From Brevundimonas alba (GTDB lineage Bacteria > Pseudomonadota > Alphaproteobacteria > Caulobacterales > Caulobacteraceae): a stretch of DNA of 64,000 nt. This document shows, piece after piece, positions 55,719-64,000 of this stretch. A model generated the notes under the pieces. It did no database searches. It was given only the letters and a program-made list of their open reading frames with translations, and was not told the origin of the DNA. The stretch covers positions 2,068,303 through 2,132,302 of the forward strand of contig NZ_JAATJM010000001.1 in NCBI RefSeq assembly GCF_011927945.1, read 5' to 3'. Position 1 is the first letter of the stretch; the number at the start of each line of letters is the position of its first letter. The translations under genes were made by a program, and so were the position numbers.

Positions 55719-56192
55719 CTAGCCGCCAGGGGCGGCCGAGCGGACTTCATCTAGGGCGACGCGCCAATCCGGAGTGGTCGCCAACGTCTCCAGGTCGAAT
55801 GACGCGCCACAGACGCGGTCCGACAGATCCTTCATCGGTCCTTCGGACCCGACCGGCTGGTCGGGGAGGAAGCTGGTCCCGGCGAACTCGACGCCTTCCG
55901 TGTTGTAGGCCCGACCCGGCGAGAGCTGATAGACGCGGCGGCCGCAGTCGATCCACGCCCGCATCACCTGGACCGGGACGGCGTCGTCCGGCGTGATGAT
56001 CACGACCGTTCCGCCCACCAGCCCCGGCAGGTCCGAGCGTTCCCAGCTGGCGGCATCGAGATACAGGCGGTTGCCGCCAAACGGGCCGGCGTAGGCCAGC
56101 GGCCCCTCGGACAGCCGCGGCGCCTCTACCGGAACCTGAACGACCTGCGGGGCGGCGGTCAGCGCGAGAGCAAGAGCGTACACAGTCAGCAT
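55719..56192 (-). CDS. Secreted hypothetical protein
   Basis: A 157-residue protein with a signal peptide (MLTVYALALALTAAPQVV). The mature part has beta strands (TVVIITPDDAVPVQVMRAW) and two Cys (IDCGRRV, DRVCGAS). It is not recognised. GTG 56207 would overlap the carboxyltransferase stop as GTGA; ATG 56192 gives a cleaner signal peptide. Either way it is transcribed with the leucine genes. Confidence 0.55.
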   Translation of the reverse strand: MLTVYALALALTAAPQVVQVPVEAPRLSEGPLAYAGPFGGNRLYLDAASWERSDLPGLVGGTVVIITPDDAVPVQVMRAWIDCGRRVYQLSPGRAYNTEGVEFAGTSFLPDQPVGSEGPMKDLSDRVCGASFDLETLATTPDWRVALDEVRSAAPGG

Positions 56193-56203
56193 CGCAGCCC
56201 CGA

Positions 56204-57796
56204 TCACATCCTGAAGACGCCGAAGGTCGTTTCAGGGATGGGCGCGTTGAGGCTCGCCGAGATCGCAAGCCCCAGCACGTCACGCGTCTGGACAGGGTCG
56301 ATGACGCCGTCGTCCCAGAGGCGGGCGGTGGCGTAGTAGGGGTTGCCTTCGTCCTCGTATTTCTGGCGGACGGGGGCCTTGAAGGCCTCGGCCTCCTCCG
56401 AGGTCCAGGTGTCGGCGTCGCGGTGGACGGTGGCGAGGACGGCGGCGGCCTGTTCGCCGCCCATGACGCTGATCCGGCTGTTGGGCCAGGTGAAGAGGAA
56501 GCGAGGGGAGTAGGCGCGGCCGCACATGCCGTAGTTGCCGGCGCCGAAGCTGCCCCCGATCAGGACGGTGAATTTGGGCACCTCCGCCGAGGCGACGGCG
56601 GTGACCAGCTTGGCGCCGTTCTTGGCGATGCCCTCGGCCTCGTATTTGCCGCCGACCATGAAGCCCGAGATGTTCTGCAGGAAGACCAGCGGAATCTTCC
56701 GCTTGCAGGCCAGTTCGATGAAGTGGGCGCCCTTGAGCGCACTCTCGGAGAACAGCACGCCGTTGTTGGCGAGGATGGCGACCGGATAGCCCCAGATGCG
56801 GGCGAAGCCGCAGACCAGGGTCGTGCCGTACAGGGCCTTGAACTCGTCGAACTCGGAGCCGTCGACAAGGCGGGCGATGACCTCGCGCACGTCGTAGGGC
56901 GCGCGGACGTCGTCGGGGATCAGGCCGTACAGCTCTTCGGCGTCGAAGGCGGGGGCGCGCGGTTCGCGGACGTCGAGGTCGACGCGCTTCACCGTGTTCA
57001 GGCTGTCGACGATGGTGCGGACGATCTCGAGCGCGTGCTCATCGTTCTCCGCGACATAGTCGACCACGCCCGAGCGGCGGCCGTGGGTCTCGGCCCCGCC
57101 CAGCTCCTCGGCCGAGATGACCTCGCCGGTGGCGGCCTTCACCAGCGGCGGGCCGGCGAGGAAGATGGTGCCCTGTTCGCGCACGATCACCGTCTCGTCC
57201 GACATGGCCGGGACATAGGCGCCGCCGGCGGTGCAGGAGCCCATGACGCAGGCGATCTGCGGGATCGACTTCGCCGACATCCGGGCCTGGTTGAAGAAGA
57301 TCCGGCCGAAGTGATCGCGGTCGGGGAAGACCTCGGCCTGGTGCGGCAGGTTGGCTCCGCCGGAATCGACCAGATAGACGCAGGGCAGGTTGTTCTGCTC
57401 GGCGATCTCCTGCGCCCGCAGATGCTTCTTCACCGTCATCGGGAAATAGGCGCCGCCCTTCACCGTCGGATCGTTGGCGACGATCATGACCTCCCGGCCC
57501 GAGACTCGGCCGACGCCGCAGATCATTCCCGCGCCGGGCGCCTCGTCGTCATACATGCCGTTGGCGGCCAGCTGTCCGACCTCGAGGAAGGGCGAGCCGG
57601 GGTCGAGCAGGCGTTCGACGCGGTCGCGGGGCAGCAGCTTGCCGCGGGAGACGTGGCGTTCGCGGGACTTCTCGGGGCCGCCGAGCGCGGCTTTGGAGAC
57701 GCGGGCGTAGAGCTCGTCGCGGAGGGCGCGGTTGTGCGCGTCGAGGGCCTTGAAGGCGGCGCTGTTCGGATCGATGGCGGACGTCAGCTTGGGCAT
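56204..57796 (-). CDS. liuB: Methylcrotonyl-CoA carboxylase carboxyltransferase beta subunit
   Basis: A 530-residue carboxyltransferase. The family core is clear: [68 protein letters not shown], and [26 protein letters not shown]. The acyl-CoA and biotin sites follow from these oxyanion Gly-rich segments. It pairs with the alpha subunit at 52.4 kb; together they form MCC. First gene of the minus-strand leucine block. Confidence 0.92.
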   Translation of the reverse strand: MPKLTSAIDPNSAAFKALDAHNRALRDELYARVSKAALGGPEKSRERHVSRGKLLPRDRVERLLDPGSPFLEVGQLAANGMYDDEAPGAGMICGVGRVSGREVMIVANDPTVKGGAYFPMTVKKHLRAQEIAEQNNLPCVYLVDSGGANLPHQAEVFPDRDHFGRIFFNQARMSAKSIPQIACVMGSCTAGGAYVPAMSDETVIVREQGTIFLAGPPLVKAATGEVISAEELGGAETHGRRSGVVDYVAENDEHALEIVRTIVDSLNTVKRVDLDVREPRAPAFDAEELYGLIPDDVRAPYDVREVIARLVDGSEFDEFKALYGTTLVCGFARIWGYPVAILANNGVLFSESALKGAHFIELACKRKIPLVFLQNISGFMVGGKYEAEGIAKNGAKLVTAVASAEVPKFTVLIGGSFGAGNYGMCGRAYSPRFLFTWPNSRISVMGGEQAAAVLATVHRDADTWTSEEAEAFKAPVRQKYEDEGNPYYATARLWDDGVIDPVQTRDVLGLAISASLNAPIPETTFGVFRM

Positions 57797-57834
57797 GGGT
57801 GTGGTTTAGGGTGGTTCTGAAAGACGCTCCATAC

Positions 57835-57993
57835 CTTTCGTCATCCTCCGGCGCTCCGAAGGAGTGACCGGGGGACCCAGCGGCGCCGCGACGGCGGCGA
57901 ACACCGGTGTTCCCGGCAGGGTCGCGCTCTCGCGCGCCGCTGGGTCCCCCGGTCTGCGCCGCGAAGGCGCGGCTTGCCGGAGGATGACGAAAG
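57835..57993. repeat. 159-base inverted repeat with CCGGGGGACCCAGCG arms
   Basis: The outer arms CTTTCGTCATCCTCCGGC and GCCGGAGGATGACGAAAG are perfect complements. The inner arms ACCGGGGGACCCAGCGGCGC and GCGCCGCTGGGTCCCCCGGT also pair. Between them are two smaller hairpins (CTCCGAAGGAG; GCGCCGCGAAGGCGC). It lies between divergent liuB and the MATE gene. Confidence 0.8.
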
Positions 57994-58067
57994 AAAAGGA
58001 GGGCTTATGCAGGGCCCAAACATCCGAGGTTGACCCGCCGCCGCCCGCGTGGCCTCTGCCGCCTCCC

Positions 58068-59417
58068 ATGACCGCCCTCAGCCCCCAGACCCGCGCCACC
58101 CTGAAAGACCTGCTGCACCTCGCGTGGCCGGTGGTGCTGGCGCGCATCGGCATCATGACCATGGGGCTGACCGACGTGATCGTGGTCGGCAACTGGTCCA
58201 GCCGGGAACTGGCGTTCAGCTCGCTGGCGCTGGCGCCGACGGCCATCGTGGTGACCACCGCGGTCGGGCTGATGATGGGGGTGCAGGTCATGACCGCGCG
58301 CTTCCTGGGCGAAGGCCGACGGCATGAGGTCGGGGCGGTGCTGCGGCGGGGCGTGAGCTATTCGCTGAAGCTCGGGATCAGCGCCATGATCGGCATGATC
58401 CTGATCGGGCCGTGGGCGCTGCGGCACATGGGGCTGGCCGACGGGCTGGGCGAGGGCGCGTCGCCGGTGCTGGTGGTCTTCGCCCTGTCGATGCCCGGCT
58501 ATCTGGTCAGCGTGGCGGCGCAGTTCTTCCTCGAGGCCATGCACCGGCCGCGCGCCGGCATGTGGGCGATGTGGGTGGCGAACGGCATCAATCTGGCGCT
58601 GAACCTGCTGCTGGTGCCCGATATTCTGGGGATCGGGCTGGACGGGGCGGTGGCCTCCGCCTGGGCGACGGTGTTCGCAAGGACCTCGCTGGCGGTGTTC
58701 CTGATCGTCTACATCGTGCGCCTGCCCGAGGCTCGGGAGATCGGCGTGTTCCGGCGGCCGGTCAGGGATCACGCCGCCGAACGCGAGCAGCGCAAGATCG
58801 GCTATGGCGCGGGATCGAGCTATTTCATCGAGGTGGGGGCCTTCGCCGCCATGACCTTTATCGCGGGCCAGTTGGGCGCCATCGAGACCGCGGCCTGGAC
58901 GATCGTGCTGAACGTCTCGGCCATCGTCTTCATGGTCCCGATGGGGCTGTCGGCGGCGACGGCGGTGCTGGTGGGCCGGGCCTATGGGGCCGGAGACGGG
59001 CGCGGCGTGCTGAGGGCGGGGTTGGTCGGCATCGGCGTGGTCAGCGCCCTGACGCTGCTGGTCGCGCTGGTGCTGTGGCCGACGGCGCCGCTGGTCGCGA
59101 GCGCCTACAACCGCGACCCGGCCCTGCTGGCGGTGGTCATACCGGCGCTGGTGCTGGCGACGCTGTTCTTCGTGGCGGACGGGATTCAGGTGGTGTCGGC
59201 CTCTGCCAACCGGGCGGCGGGCGACGTCTGGTGGCCGACCATCATGCATTTCGGCGCCTACACCCTGGTGATGATGCCGCTGGGCTGGTGGCTGGCGCAC
59301 GAGGTCGGTGTGGATGGCCTCGTCTGGGCGGTGATCATCGCCAGCCTGGTGTCATCAGTGCTGCTGACGGGGCGGTTCGTCAGGGTGGCGCGGCGGTTGC
59401 CGATCAGCGCTGGGTGA
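58068..59417 (+). CDS. MATE-family multidrug/metabolite efflux transporter
   Basis: A 449-residue membrane protein with about twelve helices. Residues 10-210 and 235-440 form the two MatE repeats ([24 protein letters not shown]; ...[17 protein letters not shown]). Such proteins use Na+ or H+ gradients to export drugs. Substrate is unknown. ATG 58068 is chosen; the longer frame from 57864 runs through the inverted repeat. It overlaps the convergent VOC gene by 14 bases. Confidence 0.88.
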   Translation: MTALSPQTRATLKDLLHLAWPVVLARIGIMTMGLTDVIVVGNWSSRELAFSSLALAPTAIVVTTAVGLMMGVQVMTARFLGEGRRHEVGAVLRRGVSYSLKLGISAMIGMILIGPWALRHMGLADGLGEGASPVLVVFALSMPGYLVSVAAQFFLEAMHRPRAGMWAMWVANGINLALNLLLVPDILGIGLDGAVASAWATVFARTSLAVFLIVYIVRLPEAREIGVFRRPVRDHAAEREQRKIGYGAGSSYFIEVGAFAAMTFIAGQLGAIETAAWTIVLNVSAIVFMVPMGLSAATAVLVGRAYGAGDGRGVLRAGLVGIGVVSALTLLVALVLWPTAPLVASAYNRDPALLAVVIPALVLATLFFVADGIQVVSASANRAAGDVWWPTIMHFGAYTLVMMPLGWWLAHEVGVDGLVWAVIIASLVSSVLLTGRFVRVARRLPISAG

Positions 59418-59772
59418 ACCTGAGCGTATTGCCGTCCGGATCGTCGACGTAGAATTCGCGCGTGCCCCAGCTCTGGTCGAGCGGCCCCTCGTGGACCGGA
59501 GAGTCCGGCGAGGCGGGCGTCTTCAGTCCCCGGGACAGGAAGGTCTCGAACAGGGCGTCGATCCCGGTCACCTCGACCACGACGGCCTGACCGAAGACCC
59601 CGTCGCCGCTGTGGCTCGACAGGTGCAGCACGTCGCCCGCGCGGATCAGCCAGGCGAATCCCGGATCGGTCTTATCCGACCATTCGCGCCGCACCTCGAA
59701 ATCGAGCACTTCGGTGTAGAAGGCGATCGACCGCGCGATGGCGCTGCATTTGACGGTGGGGATGATCGCCAT
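59404..59772 (-). CDS. VOC (glyoxalase/bleomycin-resistance-like) domain protein
   Basis: A 122-residue protein with a single vicinal-oxygen-chelate domain: [34 protein letters not shown] and [17 protein letters not shown]. It may bind a metal or a small aromatic molecule. Convergent with MATE, divergent from metG. Confidence 0.85.
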   Translation of the reverse strand: MAIIPTVKCSAIARSIAFYTEVLDFEVRREWSDKTDPGFAWLIRAGDVLHLSSHSGDGVFGQAVVVEVTGIDALFETFLSRGLKTPASPDSPVHEGPLDQSWGTREFYVDDPDGNTLRFTQR

Positions 59773-59873
59773 GCCGCCAATCTACGCCCGAGGCATGCAA
59801 TCGCACAGCCTGTGGTGACGTTGGCGGCGTCGCCCTCTATATCCGTCGCCTCCCCCAGACTCCCCGGACGACC

Positions 59874-61580
59874 ATGGCCCGCATCCTGATCACCTCGGCC
59901 CTGCCGTACATCAACGGCATCAAGCATCTGGGGAATCTGGCCGGATCGATGCTGCCGGCGGATGTCTTTGCGCGGTTCAAGCGGGCGCAGGGGCATGAGG
60001 TGCTCTACATCTGCGCCACCGACGAGCATGGCACCCCGGCGGAGCTGGCCGCCGCCGCCGCCGGTCAGGACGTGCGGACCTATTGCGACGAGCAGCACGA
60101 GATCCAGAAGGCGGCGGGCGAGGCGTTCGGCCTGAGCTACGATTGGTTCGGCCGATCCTCGAACGAGCCGAACCGCCGCCTCACCCAGCATTTCGCCAAG
60201 GTGCTGGAAGAGCAGGGGCTGATCGAAGAGCGGGTCGACCGGATGATCTATTCCGTCGACGACGCGCGCTTCCTGCCCGATCGTTATGTCGAGGGGACCT
60301 GCCCGCACTGCGCCCATGTCGGCGCGCGGGGCGACCAGTGCGACAACTGCGGGCGGCTGCTGGACCCGACCGACCTGATCGACCCGTATTCGTCGGTGTC
60401 CGGCTCGCGGAACCTCGAGGTGCGCGATACGCGCCACCTGTATCTGCTGCAGACGAAGCTGGAGGGCCGCATCCGCGACTGGATCGGCACCAAGACCGAC
60501 TGGCAGACGCTGGCGCGGTCCATCGCGCTGAAGCATCTCGACGAGGGGCTGATCGACCGGGGCATCACCCGCGACCTGAAATGGGGCGTGCCAGTGGTGG
60601 GGCCCGACGGCGGGCCGCGGCCGGGCATGGAGGGCAAGGTCTTCTACGTCTGGTTCGACGCGCCCATCGAATACATCGGCGCGACCGAGGAGTGGGCGAA
60701 CGCGACCCGCCGGACGTGGCGCGACTGGTGGCGGACCGACGAGGGCGCGGACGACGTCCGCTACGTCCAGTTTATGGGCAAGGACAACGTCGCCTTCCAC
60801 ACCGTCAGCTTCCCGGCGACCATCCTGGGTTCGGGCGAGCCGTGGAAGACGGTCGACACGCTGAAGGCCTTCAACTGGCTGAACTGGTACGGCGGGAAAT
60901 TCTCGACCAGCCAGAAGCGCGGCGTCTTCATGGATCAGGCGCTGGAGCTGCTGCCCGCCGACTACTGGCGCTGGCACCTGACCGCCTATGGGCCCGAGGG
61001 GGCGGACGCGGCCTTCACCTGGGAGCAGTTCCAGTCGACGACCAACAAGGACCTGGCCGATGTGCTGGGCAATTTCGTCAACCGCATCGTCAAATTCGCC
61101 GAGAGCAAATTCGACGGCGTGGTGCCTGACGCGGGCGAGCCGGGGCCGCTGGAGCTCAAGCTGGAGGCCGATCTGCGCGCCGGAATCTCTGAGGCCACGG
61201 CGCAGTTCGAGGCCATGGAGTTCCGCAAGGCGGCGCAGGCGCTGCGGGCGGTCTGGGTGCTGGGCAACGAATATCTTCAGGAGGCGGCGCCCTGGACCGC
61301 CTTCAAGACCGATGTCGAACGGTCGGCGGTGGGCGTGCGCACCGGCCTGAACCTCGTCGCCCTGTTTGCCCGGCTGGCGGCGCCGGTGATGCCATTCTCG
61401 GCGGAGAAGATCGGCGCGGCGGTCGGGGCGACCGACCTGTCGTGGCCTTCGGCGGACGAGGCGCTGCTCGACGTCCTGCCGCGCGGCCAGACGGTGGCGG
61501 CGGCCGGGGTGCTGTTCACCAAGATCGAGGACGCCCAGGTGGCGGAGTGGTCGGAGCGGTTCGGCGGGGCGGAGGCCTGA
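59874..61580 (+). CDS. metG: Methionyl-tRNA synthetase
   Basis: A 568-residue class I synthetase. The HIGH equivalent is HLGNLAG after PYINGIK, the zinc knuckle has CPHC and CDNC pairs (about residues 143-160), and the KMSKS equivalent is KFSTS at 342-346. The anticodon-binding helical bundle follows. The C-terminal tRNA-binding extension seen in some MetRS is absent. It ends at a terminator shared with terC. Confidence 0.95.
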   Translation: MARILITSALPYINGIKHLGNLAGSMLPADVFARFKRAQGHEVLYICATDEHGTPAELAAAAAGQDVRTYCDEQHEIQKAAGEAFGLSYDWFGRSSNEPNRRLTQHFAKVLEEQGLIEERVDRMIYSVDDARFLPDRYVEGTCPHCAHVGARGDQCDNCGRLLDPTDLIDPYSSVSGSRNLEVRDTRHLYLLQTKLEGRIRDWIGTKTDWQTLARSIALKHLDEGLIDRGITRDLKWGVPVVGPDGGPRPGMEGKVFYVWFDAPIEYIGATEEWANATRRTWRDWWRTDEGADDVRYVQFMGKDNVAFHTVSFPATILGSGEPWKTVDTLKAFNWLNWYGGKFSTSQKRGVFMDQALELLPADYWRWHLTAYGPEGADAAFTWEQFQSTTNKDLADVLGNFVNRIVKFAESKFDGVVPDAGEPGPLELKLEADLRAGISEATAQFEAMEFRKAAQALRAVWVLGNEYLQEAAPWTAFKTDVERSAVGVRTGLNLVALFARLAAPVMPFSAEKIGAAVGATDLSWPSADEALLDVLPRGQTVAAAGVLFTKIEDAQVAEWSERFGGAEA

Positions 61581-61598
61581 CGTTCGACGCGTATAATG

Positions 61599-61625
61599 AA
61601 AAGGCCCGGAGCGATCCGGGCCTTT
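61599..61625. terminator. Bidirectional rho-independent terminator (metG/terC)
   Basis: AAAAGGCCCGGA and TCCGGGCCTTTT form a 12-base stem with loop GCGA. Runs of A on the left and T on the right allow termination in both directions between convergent genes. Confidence 0.92.
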
Positions 61626-61629
61626 TTGC

Positions 61630-62475
61630 TTATGGGGTCGGAACCGCGGCGGGCCGGACCGGGGCCGGCCCGGCTGGCTCCCCATGCGCCGGCGCGGCGC
61701 TCTTCTCCTCGCCCCGCGTGCCCTTCAGGTGTTTGGCGGCCTCCTTCGGGCTGATGTCGAGGAAGGCCGGGGCGGAGGCGTTGAATTCCTCCATCCGGTC
61801 GGTGCGCACGATCACCGAGCGCGCGCCGTCCCAGATCATGTGCAGGGCGACGTAGAGGACGACGATCAGGCCGAGGTAGCCGATCCAGCGGAAGCGGTGC
61901 AGCAGCTTGGCGATATAGGTGGCAGCCACCCCCATCAGGGCGATCGACAGCACCAGGCCGAACACCATGATGACCGGGTGGTCGTGCGCCGCGCCGGCCA
62001 CGGCCAGCACATTGTCGAGCGACATGGTGATGTCGGCGATCATGATCTGGATCAGGGCGGCGCCGAACGATTTGCGCTTGAGGCCCAGCTCCTCGGGCGA
62101 CGGACCCTTGCCGTGTTCGATGCTGAGGGCGAGTTGGAGCTCGCGCTCCGCCTCGGCCTGGTCGTGGGTGCGTTGCTCCTGCAGTTCGCGCCACATCTTC
62201 CAGCACACCCAGAGCAGCAGCAGGCCGCCGGCCAGCAGCAGACCGATGATGGCCAGAAGGCTGGCCGTGATCAGGGCGAAGCCGATCCGCATCACCACGG
62301 CGGCGATCAGGCCGATGAGGATGGCCTTCTTGCGCTGCTCCTGCGGCAGGGCGGCGGCGGCAAGGCCCACGGCCACGGCGTTATCGCCGGCGAGGACCAG
62401 ATCCATCATCACCACCTGACCGAGGGCGGTCATGGCGGCGGGCGTGAACAGTTCGGCTGAGCTCAGGAATTCCAT
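61630..62475 (-). CDS. TerC-family integral membrane protein
   Basis: A 281-residue protein with seven to eight helices. MMDLVLAGDNAVAVGLAA and IMIADITMSLDNVLAVAGAA carry the Asp-Asn pairs typical of TerC. A hydrophilic loop lies at ~98-130, and the C-terminal ~45 residues are an Ala/Pro-rich tail. The family moves metal ions such as Mn2+ or takes part in tellurite resistance. No yybP-type riboswitch is seen; only 51 bases separate it from rlmB. Confidence 0.88.
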   Translation of the reverse strand: MEFLSSAELFTPAAMTALGQVVMMDLVLAGDNAVAVGLAAAALPQEQRKKAILIGLIAAVVMRIGFALITASLLAIIGLLLAGGLLLLWVCWKMWRELQEQRTHDQAEAERELQLALSIEHGKGPSPEELGLKRKSFGAALIQIMIADITMSLDNVLAVAGAAHDHPVIMVFGLVLSIALMGVAATYIAKLLHRFRWIGYLGLIVVLYVALHMIWDGARSVIVRTDRMEEFNASAPAFLDISPKEAAKHLKGTRGEEKSAAPAHGEPAGPAPVRPAAVPTP

Positions 62476-62526
62476 GCGCGGGCTCTAGGGCAGGGGAGTG
62501 CGGTTCGGCAAGCGGGGGACCGGAGT

Positions 62527-63453
62527 TCAGGTTCCAGCCTGTTTGCGCGCCGCCTCATAGAGGGCGACGGCCGCGGCGTTGGAGACGTTCAGGCTCTCGA
62601 AGCCGCCGGGCATGGGGATTTTGGCCATGACATCGCAATGCTCGGCCACCAGCCGGCGGACCCCGTCGCCTTCCGAACCCACGACCAGCACGGTCGGCCG
62701 GGCGTCCAGCGCCTGATCCAGCGTCTGCTCCGCCGCGCCATCCAGACCCACGGCGCGCCAGCCGAGGTCGGCCAGCCGCTCCAGCGCCCGGCTGAGATTG
62801 GTGACCCGGGCGCAGGGAAGGCGCTCCGTCGCGCCGGCGGACGCCTTGGCCAGCGCCCCGGCGAGGGCGGGGGAGTGGCGGTCCTGCACCACGATTCCCT
62901 TGGCGCCGAAGGCCAGGGCCGAGCGGAAGATGGCGCCGACGTTCTGCGGATCGGTCAGCTGGTCCAGCATGACGATGACGCCGGAAGCCGGATCGGCGAT
63001 GTCGTCCAGCGCCACGCCCTCGAGCGGCTGCACCTTGAACGCCAGCCCCTGATGCACGGCCCCGGCAGGCAGCATGCGGGCGAGGGCGACGGCGTCGATG
63101 ATCTCGACCTTGTGACCGTGCGGGGCCAGCCGGTCCTTCTCGATCTCGGCGGCGCGGTCGGCCGTGGCCAGCAGCCGACCCATGCCCTTGCGGGCCGGAT
63201 TGGCGAGGGCGGCCAGCACCGGATGGCGGCCCCAGACGAAATTGTCGGCGTCAGCCTTGCCGCCGCGCGGCGGGCGAGGCGCGGAATCAGCGCTGCGGGC
63301 GGGCGGATTGGGGTTCCAGCCGCCGCGGTCGGGCCCGCCGGCAGCGGACGCCCTCGGACCTTTGCCGGAGGCGTCGGAACGCCCGCCGGCCTTGCTTCCG
63401 AAGGCCGGCTTTTTGCCCGATTTCCGGTCGTTGCGTTCTGGATTTCTCGACAC
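62527..63453 (-). CDS. rlmB: 23S rRNA (guanosine-2'-O)-methyltransferase RlmB (SpoU family)
   Basis: A 308-residue enzyme. A disordered, basic N-terminal extension (~1-68, Lys/Gly/Arg-rich) precedes the substrate-binding domain (DNFVWGRHPVLAALANPARKG). The SPOUT motifs are LDQLTDPQNVGAIFRSALAFGAKGIV, VLVVGSEGDGVRRLV and IPMPGGFESLNVSNAAAVALYE. It probably 2'-O-methylates G2251 of 23S rRNA. The start is GTG 63453. Confidence 0.9.
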   Translation of the reverse strand: MSRNPERNDRKSGKKPAFGSKAGGRSDASGKGPRASAAGGPDRGGWNPNPPARSADSAPRPPRGGKADADNFVWGRHPVLAALANPARKGMGRLLATADRAAEIEKDRLAPHGHKVEIIDAVALARMLPAGAVHQGLAFKVQPLEGVALDDIADPASGVIVMLDQLTDPQNVGAIFRSALAFGAKGIVVQDRHSPALAGALAKASAGATERLPCARVTNLSRALERLADLGWRAVGLDGAAEQTLDQALDARPTVLVVGSEGDGVRRLVAEHCDVMAKIPMPGGFESLNVSNAAAVALYEAARKQAGT

Positions 63454-63602
63454 TATAAGACGCCCTCCGATTTGGAGCCCTGAGGGCTTTCGGGTCAGGC
63501 GCCCCCTCTATCGCAGGCGACGCAAGACAACGAGAGCTTTCGTCGACGCGCTCTCCGAAAGGGGAACGAAGAGACGGTCCGACGGTTCGAAAACAGCGCG
63601 CT

Positions 63603-63686
63603 GGGGGAATGTCCCGAGCGGCAAAGGGGGGGGACTGTAAATCCCCTGCGTAAGCTTCGCAGGTTCGAGTCCTGCTTCCCCCACCA
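63603..63686 (+). tRNA. tRNA-Tyr (anticodon GTA)
   Basis: GGGGGAA pairs with TTCCCCC, discriminator A, encoded CCA. Anticodon loop CTGTAAA with GGGGA/TCCCC, and a long variable arm (GCGTAAGCTTCGC region). It precedes tRNA-Gly and tuf, the usual order in many proteobacteria. Confidence 0.95.
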
Positions 63687-63781
63687 CGCGCTTTTCGAGA
63701 CGCCGGTCCGGACGCCACATCGGGTCGGCGGTCGACGGTCCCTGCTTCCCCCGGGAAGGACGGGCCCGAGGCCGTCTCCGT

Positions 63782-63855
63782 GCGGGTATAGTACAATGGT
63801 AGTACAGCAGCCTTCCAAGCTGAATATGTCGGTTCGATTCCGTCTACCCGCTCCA
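63782..63855 (+). tRNA. tRNA-Gly (anticodon TCC)
   Basis: GCGGGTA pairs with TACCCGC, discriminator T, encoded CCA. The anticodon loop CTTCCAA is closed by CAGC/GCTG. It lies 95 bases after tRNA-Tyr and 50 bases before tuf. Confidence 0.95.
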
Positions 63856-63905
63856 GAATTCTATAGCTGAACAACGCCCCCTTCCGGGCCACAGGAGTTT
63901 TGGCC

Positions 63906-64000
63906 ATGGCCAAGGAAAAGTTCGAACGTAACAAGCCGCACTGCAACATCGGCACGATCGGTCACGTTGACCACGGCAAGACGACGCTGACGGCGGCGAT
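63906..64000 (+). CDS. tuf: Elongation factor Tu, truncated by the window edge
   Basis: The first ~31 residues read [20 protein letters not shown] then [11 protein letters not shown], including the G1 P-loop GHVDHGKT of EF-Tu. CAGGAG lies before the ATG. The rest lies beyond the right edge. The tRNA-Tyr-tRNA-Gly-tuf order is conserved in bacteria. Confidence 0.97.
   Translation, partial: MAKEKFERNKPHCNIGTIGHVDHGKTTLTAA

Noticed and set aside
61592..61598. TATAATG as a promoter -10 box
   Set aside because: It sits between convergent genes next to a terminator, with no gene downstream that it could serve.

Overview
The window is a high-GC chromosomal segment from an alphaproteobacterium of the Caulobacterales, most like Brevundimonas. 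Support comes from a Caulobacter-type flagellin next to a MoxR ATPase and ExoD, a heme-type FixL with FixJ, the alphaproteobacterial murA-DUF2948-UPF0262-infA-maf-yacG neighbourhood, and a tRNA-His without an encoded G-1 and with A73. Placement is by recognition only; no search was run.

Positions 1-14,100 look like accessory DNA. They hold an AraC-type regulator cut by the left edge, an NTF2-like secreted protein, a DapA-family aldolase, small exported proteins and an S41 peptidase. Next come three overlapping genes (5653-10828): a 1165-residue protein with a C-terminal histidine-kinase-type ATPase domain, a stand-alone receiver, and a receiver fused to a nucleoside-phosphorylase (PNP) domain. 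This architecture matches the Detocs anti-phage system (DtcA, DtcB, DtcC), in which the PNP effector destroys ATP. It is the most interesting system here. An AraC regulator, an alpha/beta hydrolase and a small tyrosine recombinase follow.

Positions 14,100-31,300 carry an oxygen-sensing fixL-fixJ pair divergent from an alternative oxidase, small lipoproteins, tRNA-Ser, an NrtR-like regulator, an HD hydrolase, a MoxR ATPase, flagellin, ExoD, isovaleryl-CoA dehydrogenase, a GH24 lysozyme with a membrane anchor, MgtE, tRNA-Leu, a FliN-like protein, LipB and an OmpA-type lipoprotein.

Positions 31,300-45,300 hold a TonB-like proline-rich protein, a GST, an orphan GTA/phage-type terminase whose reading frame contains two palindromic repeat insertions, the propionyl-CoA carboxylase alpha subunit, an S41-like protein with a degraded active site, MsrB, tRNA-Thr, then murA, DUF2948, UPF0262, infA, maf, a short RNase E/G and yacG.

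Positions 45,300-64,000 hold tRNA-Phe, exbB-exbD-tonB, an M48 lipoprotein protease, tRNA-His, a Tam-like methyltransferase, a cNMP-patatin protein, DUF1489, and the leucine catabolic genes (methylcrotonyl-CoA carboxylase alpha and beta, methylglutaconyl-CoA hydratase; the preceding enzyme, isovaleryl-CoA dehydrogenase, lies at 25.2 kb). A MATE transporter, a VOC protein, metG, terC, rlmB, tRNA-Tyr, tRNA-Gly and the start of tuf complete the window.

Several families of inverted repeats punctuate the segment, including hairpins built from tandem heptamers (GGGATTA and GGCAGCA). I see no CRISPR array, rRNA gene or complete insertion sequence.
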